Source: Chitinophagales bacterium (GTDB lineage Bacteria > Bacteroidota > Bacteroidia > Chitinophagales > Saprospiraceae). Taken from it: a DNA stretch of 64,000 nucleotides. The DNA lies in the NCBI GenBank assembly GCA_017303875.1, contig JAFLBP010000014.1, forward strand, positions 100,193 to 164,192. The letters are read 5' to 3'. Positions 41,515 through 48,859 of the stretch are shown here, in pieces. The notes beneath the pieces were generated by a model, which saw only the letters and a program-made list of their open reading frames with translations, did no database searches and was not told the DNA's origin. Every line of letters begins with the position of its first letter. Positions within the stretch are counted from its first letter, which is position 1. The position numbers were made by a program, and so were the translations under genes.

Positions 41515-41871
41515 ATGTTCAGCCAACTCAAATCTTTTCTCATGCGCGGCAGCGTCATCGACCTCGCTGTGGGTGTCATCATCGGCGCCGCTTTCAACGA
41601 CATCGTTAAATCCTTAGTCGACAAAATTATCATGCCCCTGATCGGGGTGATTACTGGGGGCGTCAACTTTAAAGGACTTGCCGCCAAACTCCTCGGCGTG
41701 GATGTTGGCTATGGTGATTTCCTGCAAGCCATCGTCAATTTTGTCCTCGTGGGTATCGCCCTGTTTTTTCTGCTGAAAGCCGCCGGTCAGAAACCCGGCC
41801 CGCCGGCGCCTACGCCTTCAGAAGCTTTGCTGACGGAAATCCGCGATTTGCTGAAAAAAGAACAAGCTTGA
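41515..41871 (+). CDS. mscL: Large-conductance mechanosensitive channel MscL
   Basis: 118 residues. The MscL N-terminal helix and TM1 (LMRGSVIDLAVGVIIGAAFNDIVKSLVDKIIMPLIG) are canonical, and TM2 (DFLQAIVNFVLVGIALFFLLKAA) is followed by the C-terminal bundle helix (LLTEIRDLLKKEQ). The periplasmic loop is short. It forms a pentameric emergency pore in the inner membrane under osmotic downshock. Confidence 0.96.
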   Translation: MFSQLKSFLMRGSVIDLAVGVIIGAAFNDIVKSLVDKIIMPLIGVITGGVNFKGLAAKLLGVDVGYGDFLQAIVNFVLVGIALFFLLKAAGQKPGPPAPTPSEALLTEIRDLLKKEQA

Positions 41872-41932
41872 GTTCTGTGCATAACTTGTTCTTTTTTAAT
41901 AATTTGTAAATTTTAAAAAAGGCATTTAAGCA

Positions 41933-41978
41933 AAAAAAATGCGCCATTCCGAAAAATCAGAATGACGCATTTTTTTTT
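41933..41978. terminator. Bidirectional terminator between mscL and the RND gene
   Basis: A-run, then ATGCGCCATTC / GAATGACGCAT (one mismatch), then T9. It serves the convergent mscL (+) and RND permease (-) genes. Confidence 0.85.
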
Positions 41979-41992
41979 ATCAGCTGATACGC

Positions 41993-44900
41993 TTACATGT
42001 GCGTTGCCCACCAGTTTTTCACCCGCCAGCCCAGCAGGTACATTACCGGCAGGATTACGAGTGTAATAAAGGTGGCAAAACTGAGACCGAACACGATGGT
42101 CCACGACAATGGGCCCCAGAACGCTACGTTGTCGCCGCCGAGGTAAATTTTTGGATCGCCGGTAGCAAACAAGCTGGCAAAGTCGATATTAAAACCAACA
42201 GCCAGCGGAATCAAACCGAGAATGGCCGCCGTGGCGGTCAGCAGTACGGGCGTCATACGAATACGACCGGCCTCAATGATGGCCGTTCTGGTATCCACAT
42301 CCCGTTCCCTTAGTATATCGGTGTATTCCACCAGCAAGATCCCGTTTCGCACCACAATACCGGCCAGCGCCACGATACCTACGCCCATCATGATGACGGA
42401 GTAGTCCATGTTGAAAATGGCCATACCCAACAATACGCCGATGATGGAGAACACCACCTCGGTCATAATGATGAGGGTTTTGCCGAAAGAGTTGAACTGC
42501 GTAATCAGGATGAGCAGGATAATACCCAGCGAGATCAGCAGTGAAGAACCAAGGAAGCTGGCATTTTCCTGCATTTCGGCATCTTCACCGGCAAAACCAA
42601 CCGTTACGCCCTCCGTTTTAGGGAAATTGGCCACAGCCGCCTTCACGGCGTTCACCACTTCGGTCTGGCTGGGCTGGTATTCGGAGGTAATATTGGACGA
42701 CAGCGTAGCGATGCGCTCCTGATCGAGGCGGCGGATACCGCCATAGGTATTGCCGTATTTCACATCAGCCAGGGCTGCCATTGGAACCGAACGCAGCACA
42801 CCGCCCATATTCATATCGCGGAAGGTGATGTTCAGGTTTTCCACGGCATTGATATTGGCGCGTTGATCTTCTTTCAGGCGAATAACCACCGGAATTTCGT
42901 CTTCACCGTCTTTAAACTTGGTGGCCTCTTTACCCAGAATGGCGGTACGGAATTCCATACCCACCTGGGCGGTAGAAATGCCCTCGCGGTTGGCGCGGTC
43001 GCGGTCGATATTGATGTTGATTTCCGGTTTGGAAACGATCAGGTCGTTGCGCAGTTCTTCCACGCCGGGAATAGCCAGCGAGTCGAGGTAGCGTTTTACG
43101 CGGCGCGAAACATCCACGAGTTTACCGAAGTCATCGCCACGTACCTCCACCGAGATGGGTTTGGGGCTTGGCGGTCCGCCCTGCTCCTGATCCACCGTGA
43201 TTTCAGCGCCGGGAATCACACCTTTGGTGGCCTCCCGGATTTTATCCATATACGCCTTGGTACTTACGCCGTTGCGTTTGCCGAATTCCACAAATGCCAC
43301 ACCCACTTTACCTTTATTGGAAGTGGCCGAGCGGTCGAACTGGTCTTCGGAAGCATTCAGGGCCACGTTGGCACTGATCGACTCCACAATCGGGTTGTTG
43401 TCGCCCACCACTTCTACCACTTTACGCTCCATGACGCGGGTAAGCGAGTCGGTAACTTTTACATCCGTACCTACCGGCATATTGAGGTATACAAAGATAA
43501 AGTTCGGCTCTGCCTGCGGGAAAAGTACGATGTTGGCTTTGCGCGAGGCCGTTATGCCGAGCGATACAAAGAGCAGTATGGTTACGCTCGCCAGCATCAT
43601 TACCGGGTATTTAAGGGCAACGTTGAGGAAGCGCGCATAGGTATTTTGTACTGAAGGCCAGCCTTTTTCCTGGAACCAACGCACGGCTTTTTCGATGCCA
43701 AATTTGTACAGCAGCACAAACAGGGCAATGAAGATGGCAAAATTACCCATTGCAATATTTCCGGCGCCGTAGAACCCGAGGGTCGCAAGCACGAACAGCA
43801 CATACCCCAGGATGGTGCGGCGGCGTTTTTTGGCCGGTGGAATCTCTGTGCCTTCCCGCTTGGCATCTCCCATAAACCACACGGCAAAAACGGGGTTAAT
43901 GAGGTAGGCCACGACGAGCGAAGCCGTCAGGGTAATGATGATGGTAACCGGAAGGTAGTGCATGAATTTACCAAAAATACCACCCCAGAAAACCAGCGGG
44001 AAAAAGGGCGCCAGCGTGGTAGCCGTGCCCGACAATACGGGTAAAAATACCTCGCCCGCTGCTTTTTTGGCCGCCTGAATGATCGTCAGGTCTTTTTCAT
44101 CATGGTAAATACGGTGCGTGTTTTCTACCACCACAATGGCGTCGTCAACCACAATACCCAAGCCCAAAAGGAAGGCAAAAAGCACGATCATGTTCAGGGT
44201 AAAACCGAATGCCGGCAATACCATGAAGGCAATCCCCATGGAAAGCGGTACCGACAACGCCACGAACAAAGCATCGGTAGCACCCATGAAGAACATCAAA
44301 ATCAATGTAACAAGGATAAAACCGATAATAATGGTGTTGATCAGGTCGTGCAGGGTAACACGGGTAGAGCGGCTCTGGTCGCCGGTAACCACTACTTCGA
44401 GGTTGGCCGGAAACTCGCTCGCTTTCATTTCGTCAACGATACCGTTGATCTGGTCGGAAGCGTTGATCAGGTTTTCACCCGAGCGTTTGATGACGTTGAG
44501 GGCAATAACGTTTTTGCCGTTCAGGCGGCTGAAACTCTCCTGCTTTTCGTAGCCCATGCGTACATCGGCAACATCTTTGAGGTACAATTGCGCGCCCGAC
44601 TGCGAGGAAACGATGATGTTCTGAATCTGCTCCACCCCTTTAAAGTCGCCGCGAATAGACACCGAGCGGGTCATGCCGCCAATGTCGACATTACCGGCCG
44701 AGATGGTCATGTTTTCGTAGGCCAGTGCGTTTTCAATGTCGCGGAAAGTCAGGCTTGCAGCAGCCATTTTATATTTGTCGACATCAATTTTGATTTCCTT
44801 TTCCAGTGCGCCCACCATGTCAACACGCGTAATTTCAGGCATGCCTTCTACGCGATCCTTGATTTTATCGGCATACTCTTTTAACTGGTCGAGGCCAAAA

Positions 44901-45349
44901 TCACCGGAAACGTTAACCGTCATAATCGGGATTTCGGAAATGTCGAGTTCGGCCACACTGGGGTCGGCCGGCAAGTCGGTCGGCAGGTCGCGCTTGGCTT
45001 TGTCCACCGCGTCCTTTACTTTTTGCTTGCACTGCACCACATCGAGGCTGGTATTAAACTCCACGATGACGTTGGAGAAATCCTGCACCGAGTAGGAGGA
45101 CACTTTTTTAACACCATTGATGCCTTTGAGCTGTTTTTCAATGGGTTTGGTAACCAACTGCTCCATATCCGAGGGCGAAGCGCCGGGATAGATGGTGGAG
45201 ACGAAGATGGTAGGCACCACTACATCGGGAAATTGTTCCTTCGGCAGGGCGTTATAGGACATGATACCGGCCAGTGAGATAATTATCGTGATGATAAAAA
45301 TACTCGTTCGGTTATCAATGGCCCAACTGGTAAGTTTAAACTCTTTCAT
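41993..45349 (-). CDS. RND efflux permease (AcrB/HAE1 type)
   Basis: 1118 residues. The duplicated RND architecture is evident: TM1 near residues 12-30, first porter domain ('NAL PKEQFPDVVVPTIFV...' opening), GIVVDDAIVVVENTHR in TM4 with the paired aspartates needed for proton relay, and a second half ending GIVVRNGILLVEYTD...RMTPVLLTATAAILGLIPLA. It has an unusually long TM6-7 insert (~60 residues, with AKRRRRTILGYVLFVLATLGFYGAG), adding helices. Last gene of the tetR-tolC-adaptor-RND operon; exports drugs or other toxic compounds across both membranes. Confidence 0.94.
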   Translation of the reverse strand: MKEFKLTSWAIDNRTSIFIITIIISLAGIMSYNALPKEQFPDVVVPTIFVSTIYPGASPSDMEQLVTKPIEKQLKGINGVKKVSSYSVQDFSNVIVEFNTSLDVVQCKQKVKDAVDKAKRDLPTDLPADPSVAELDISEIPIMTVNVSGDFGLDQLKEYADKIKDRVEGMPEITRVDMVGALEKEIKIDVDKYKMAAASLTFRDIENALAYENMTISAGNVDIGGMTRSVSIRGDFKGVEQIQNIIVSSQSGAQLYLKDVADVRMGYEKQESFSRLNGKNVIALNVIKRSGENLINASDQINGIVDEMKASEFPANLEVVVTGDQSRSTRVTLHDLINTIIIGFILVTLILMFFMGATDALFVALSVPLSMGIAFMVLPAFGFTLNMIVLFAFLLGLGIVVDDAIVVVENTHRIYHDEKDLTIIQAAKKAAGEVFLPVLSGTATTLAPFFPLVFWGGIFGKFMHYLPVTIIITLTASLVVAYLINPVFAVWFMGDAKREGTEIPPAKKRRRTILGYVLFVLATLGFYGAGNIAMGNFAIFIALFVLLYKFGIEKAVRWFQEKGWPSVQNTYARFLNVALKYPVMMLASVTILLFVSLGITASRKANIVLFPQAEPNFIFVYLNMPVGTDVKVTDSLTRVMERKVVEVVGDNNPIVESISANVALNASEDQFDRSATSNKGKVGVAFVEFGKRNGVSTKAYMDKIREATKGVIPGAEITVDQEQGGPPSPKPISVEVRGDDFGKLVDVSRRVKRYLDSLAIPGVEELRNDLIVSKPEININIDRDRANREGISTAQVGMEFRTAILGKEATKFKDGEDEIPVVIRLKEDQRANINAVENLNITFRDMNMGGVLRSVPMAALADVKYGNTYGGIRRLDQERIATLSSNITSEYQPSQTEVVNAVKAAVANFPKTEGVTVGFAGEDAEMQENASFLGSSLLISLGIILLILITQFNSFGKTLIIMTEVVFSIIGVLLGMAIFNMDYSVIMMGVGIVALAGIVVRNGILLVEYTDILRERDVDTRTAIIEAGRIRMTPVLLTATAAILGLIPLAVGFNIDFASLFATGDPKIYLGGDNVAFWGPLSWTIVFGLSFATFITLVILPVMYLLGWRVKNWWATHM

Positions 45350-45364
45350 AACAAGATTTGAGAT

Positions 45365-46480
45365 TTAGAAGGCCACTTTTTCGCCGTTGTTCACGTCCTG
45401 AAAGCCGGTGCTGATGAGTTGGTCGCCTTTTTTGAGGCCACTCAGAATCTCTACCATACCGTTGTAGTTCTGGCCGGTTTTTACCGGAGTTTTGCGGACG
45501 AGTCCTTCTTTTTCAGCCGTTTTTTCAAGCAGCATAATGTATTCGCCGTCGGTGCCGTTCTGAATCAGGTTAACGGGCACCACGAGTGCGCCAGCTTTTT
45601 GGTAGTCGATAATTTTCATAACCGCTACCATGTTGGCGCGGTAATCAGCGCCTGCGGGCAGTGCACATTCCACGGTGAATGTGCGCGTCATGGGGTTGAT
45701 GGATTTGCTCACATAGGTCGTGCGGATGTTGATTTCCTTGTTCAGGTCGGGGAAAAATACCGTTACCATATCGCCTTTGCGCACTTTGGATAAGTAGGCT
45801 TCGGTTACTTCGCCTTTTATTTTGAGGTTGCTGAGGTTGAGGATGTTGCAAAGCGGCATACCCGGAGCGATCATCTGGCCGGCCTTGAGCAGAACCATAT
45901 CGGCGGTGCCGGAAATGGGCGCATAAATTTTATTCATGCTCCACTGCTCTTTGAGGGTGGAAATGCTGCGTTCCAGCGATTCTTTGCCATTTTTAGCCTG
46001 GATATACTGAATTTCAGTGCCAATTTTCTGATCCCACAGGCTCTTTTGGCGGTTGTAAATATCTTCTGCCACTTTGAGCTGACCTTCGAGTTCGGCGAGG
46101 CTTTTGAGCATAACGGCGTCGTCGAGTTCGGCGAGTAATTGGCCTTTGCTGACGTTATCGCCTGTTTTCACCAATACGCGTTTGAGCGCGCCGGGGAGTT
46201 TGGAAGTGGCCATCACGCTTTCATCGGCATCTACTTTGCCTTGCAGGTCGATGTAGTGCTTGAAGTCGGCGGTCTGGAGTTCTGCAACTCCGACGGTGCG
46301 TACCTTCTGAACGCCACCAGCTTTACCGACTTGCTTTTCCAGTTCGGCGATACGGGTTTCAATTTGGGATTTTTGGTCTTTCAGGTCGGCCAGTTCGGTG
46401 GCCGGGTCTTTCTGGCCGCCGCCGCAGGAAGCCAGCGCGATGGCAAAAGACAATACGAGGTAGAGTGATTTATGCTGCAT
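45365..46480 (-). CDS. RND periplasmic adaptor (membrane-fusion) lipoprotein
   Basis: 371 residues from the ATG at 46480, with lipobox AIALASC. It has a coiled coil (residues ~30-60, and again ~105-150), lipoyl-like halves (SKLPGALKRVLVKTGDNVSKGQLLAELDD and the later AGQMIAPGMPLCNI), a beta-barrel domain and a C-terminal membrane-proximal domain (TGQNYNGMVEILSGLKKGDQLISTGFQDVNNGEKV). It bridges the permease and the TolC-like channel; 15 bp separates it from the permease gene. Confidence 0.93.
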   Translation of the reverse strand: MQHKSLYLVLSFAIALASCGGGQKDPATELADLKDQKSQIETRIAELEKQVGKAGGVQKVRTVGVAELQTADFKHYIDLQGKVDADESVMATSKLPGALKRVLVKTGDNVSKGQLLAELDDAVMLKSLAELEGQLKVAEDIYNRQKSLWDQKIGTEIQYIQAKNGKESLERSISTLKEQWSMNKIYAPISGTADMVLLKAGQMIAPGMPLCNILNLSNLKIKGEVTEAYLSKVRKGDMVTVFFPDLNKEINIRTTYVSKSINPMTRTFTVECALPAGADYRANMVAVMKIIDYQKAGALVVPVNLIQNGTDGEYIMLLEKTAEKEGLVRKTPVKTGQNYNGMVEILSGLKKGDQLISTGFQDVNNGEKVAF

Positions 46481-46573
46481 GATGATGGTGCGGGGAGCAG
46501 CCCCGCAGTGTTTAAGTAATGCGGATTGGCGCTCCGCAAAAAGTTTTTTAATGTTGGTCAATGCGTTGTTTGT

Positions 46574-48055
46574 TTACTGGCCCATGGCTTTTTTGATGGC
46601 CACTTTGGCGCTCAGCAGGTCGAAGCGGGCGCTCATCAGGCCTTGTTGGGCGGCATAAACGCTTTGTTCGGCTTGCGTGATTTCAAAACTGGAACCAACG
46701 CCGGCTTTGTACTTTTTCTGGATGGTGTCGTAGATGCGTTGCGCCAGATCGAGGTTTTGCTGTTGGTTGCGCACGCGTTCTGTTGCATTCAAATATTGCT
46801 TGCGGGCATTATCCACCTCCATGGCAATGGCATTTTCGAGCATGGCCTTTTGGGTTTCGATAGTTTGCGTGGCAATGATGGCGCGTTGTTTGCGCGCGTT
46901 GTTGACACCGCTGTCCCAAAGGGTAAAATTGACGGAAAGGCCGCCAACTGCCGCAGGGATGAAGTACCAGTCTTTGAAAGTGGGGGAGTTTTTATCGCCA
47001 AAACCGCCTTGCAAGCCCGGCTGGTATTGCAGGAAACCGGCAACAGTAGGCAGGAAAGGGCGGCGATAGAGGTCGGTTTGCAGCGCACTCAGGTCGCGGC
47101 CTTTCAGCAGTTGTGTGTATTCATTGCGGTTCATGTAGTTGACCGGCGTGGTGAGGTCGGGTTCGCCGTCGGCAGCGAGCAGTTTTTCTACATTATCGCT
47201 GAGGGCAAGGTTGTTGGCAATGGGCATACCCATCACCATTTTCAGCACATTGACCACCACTTCCTGCTGACGGGCAATATTGCCGCGTTCGCTGCGCAGG
47301 GTAGCGAGCGAGAGTTCGAGGCGATCCACGTCGAGTTGCTCTGCGAACCCGGCTTTGTTGATGGCCTTGGTATCGTTGAGCAGTTTTTCTAAGTTGGAAA
47401 TGTTTTTGTCGAGTATTCCCAGGTTTTCGCTGATGAGCAGGGCGGGCAGGTAGGCGTCGGTAACCTGATTGCGCAGGGTGCGCTTGGTGCCGTCCATTTG
47501 CAGGTTTACATAATCGCGGTAGTAGCGCGCGGCTTTGAGGGCCACGAGGTAGCTGTTGTTGAAAATCAACTGACTTAGCTGCACATTGCCCGAAACGCTG
47601 TGTACCGGCGCGAAGTAGAGCTTGGAGTCCGGGTCGCTGGCAAACAGGGTGCCGAGCAGGGCAAAAAGCCCGTCCTGCTGCTCCTGTGTGAAGTTATCCT
47701 TCACAATTTGCGGTACTTCCACCGGCCCGGAAGGGCCAAAAGACAAGGCGCTGGAGGGCAAACCGCCGCGTTGAATAAAACCGGAGTAGGTGATACCGGC
47801 CGTCAGCTGCGGGAAACCGCTGTACTTGCTCTCCTTGATGCGCCATTCGGCATCCGTAATGGCGAGCTGGGCGGCTTTTACCTGCGGATTGTTGGTTTGC
47901 GCGTAGGCAATACAATCCTCTAAGCTCATGGTTTGCTGGGCGCGCAGGGCGGCGGGCAAGACCAGGAAACACAGGGCAATCCAAATGGAAAATTGGAGCA
48001 GCCGAATACCTGCGTTTCGGGGTTGAAGTAGTTTTGTGTTTATGTTATGGTGCAT
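46574..48055 (-). CDS. TolC-family outer-membrane efflux protein
   Basis: 493 residues from the ATG at 48055; the longer frame overlaps tetR. Signal peptide ends near LRAQQ. Two OEP repeats of long helices and short strands are visible (MSLEDCIAYAQTNNPQVKAAQLAI... and MLENAIAMEVDNARKQYLNATERVRNQQQNLDLAQRIYDTIQKKYKAGVGSSFEITQAEQS), the second holding the typical KY.AG..S..E/L..A motif. The start codon follows the tetR stop by 1 bp, so translation is coupled. It forms the outer-membrane exit duct. Confidence 0.93.
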   Translation of the reverse strand: MHHNINTKLLQPRNAGIRLLQFSIWIALCFLVLPAALRAQQTMSLEDCIAYAQTNNPQVKAAQLAITDAEWRIKESKYSGFPQLTAGITYSGFIQRGGLPSSALSFGPSGPVEVPQIVKDNFTQEQQDGLFALLGTLFASDPDSKLYFAPVHSVSGNVQLSQLIFNNSYLVALKAARYYRDYVNLQMDGTKRTLRNQVTDAYLPALLISENLGILDKNISNLEKLLNDTKAINKAGFAEQLDVDRLELSLATLRSERGNIARQQEVVVNVLKMVMGMPIANNLALSDNVEKLLAADGEPDLTTPVNYMNRNEYTQLLKGRDLSALQTDLYRRPFLPTVAGFLQYQPGLQGGFGDKNSPTFKDWYFIPAAVGGLSVNFTLWDSGVNNARKQRAIIATQTIETQKAMLENAIAMEVDNARKQYLNATERVRNQQQNLDLAQRIYDTIQKKYKAGVGSSFEITQAEQSVYAAQQGLMSARFDLLSAKVAIKKAMGQ

Positions 48056-48056
48056 T

Positions 48057-48662
48057 TCAAGACAATTTTTCGCGAAGGATGGCATAACCTTTTTCCGACA
48101 CAATGCCGTACAGGTAATGCGTGAGATATTCTTTGAAAATGTTGAATTTGGTGTAATGACTGGATGGGAAAAGGGATTCTTCCAGCAATTGAAAACTGGT
48201 GGCGATATGGAATTTTGCAATCATATCCACATCCATATCCATTCGGTACAAGCCTTCGGCCTGGCCGCGTTCGAGGTTTTGCCGGATCACGGTATAGGTA
48301 AAACTACTCTGATGCCGGGCAATTTTGTCCCAGGCCTCGCGATGATAACGCTGAAGGTCGTGGATGATATTGGATTTCATGTGCTTCAACTGCTCGGAGT
48401 TGGCTTCAACAAGGTTCATCATTTCATCAATCGCACTCGCTGAACCCTTTAACACCTGCGTGCAACGGTTTTGTTCCCCCTCAATATGCTGCTCCAAAAC
48501 TTTTTGCACCAGATCGTCTTTGTTCTCTACAAACTGGTACAAGGTTTTTTTGGAAATGCCCAGTTCGCGGGCCACATCATCCATCGTGACACTCTTGATT
48601 CCGTAGCGCATAAAAAGCGCTTCCGTCTGTTCCAGCCATTTATTCTGTTGTTCTGTAAACAT
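48057..48662 (-). CDS. TetR-family repressor of the efflux operon
   Basis: 201 residues from the ATG at 48662; the longer frame would start upstream of the promoter element. The HTH (ALFMRYGIKSVTMDDVARELGISKKTLYQFVENKDDLV) is canonical TetR; the C-terminal ligand domain (~60-200) is helical and unrelated to anything I recognise. First gene of a four-gene operon, with a perfect inverted repeat directly over its own promoter, so negative autoregulation of the pump is likely. Confidence 0.93.
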   Translation of the reverse strand: MFTEQQNKWLEQTEALFMRYGIKSVTMDDVARELGISKKTLYQFVENKDDLVQKVLEQHIEGEQNRCTQVLKGSASAIDEMMNLVEANSEQLKHMKSNIIHDLQRYHREAWDKIARHQSSFTYTVIRQNLERGQAEGLYRMDMDVDMIAKFHIATSFQLLEESLFPSSHYTKFNIFKEYLTHYLYGIVSEKGYAILREKLS

Positions 48663-48666
48663 AGTG

Positions 48667-48708
48667 CAAAGATAAACCATGGAAACATTTTTTAGTTCAA
48701 ATGTTTCC
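48667..48708 (-). promoter_or_regulatory. tetR operon promoter with palindromic operator
   Basis: Minus strand TATCTTTG at 48667-48674, 5 bp before the ATG (near-leaderless). Upstream, GGAAACATTT (48681-48690) and AAATGTTTCC (48699-48708) form a perfect 10-bp inverted repeat with an 8-bp spacer, placed between the -7 and -33 regions. This fits a TetR dimer operator. Confidence 0.75.
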
Positions 48709-48809
48709 TGAGTTTATTTTGTTTTTCGACAAACGGATGGAAAAAGCAGGACAGGTTCCTTTTCTCCACAGATATACGCCGCTCCGGACCCGGCCTCCGC
48801 ACAACGCGT

Positions 48810-48854
48810 ATTCGTGCATTCGTGGCTTCAAAAGGCTGGCACGAATGCACGAAT
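48810..48854 (-). terminator. Hairpin after the SusC-like gene
   Basis: Perfect 15-bp arms ATTCGTGCATTCGTG (48810-48824) and CACGAATGCACGAAT (48840-48854) with a 15-nt loop, 5 bp after the SusC-like stop. No T-run is evident. Terminator or mRNA-end stabiliser. Confidence 0.6.
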
Positions 48855-48859
48855 TGCCG

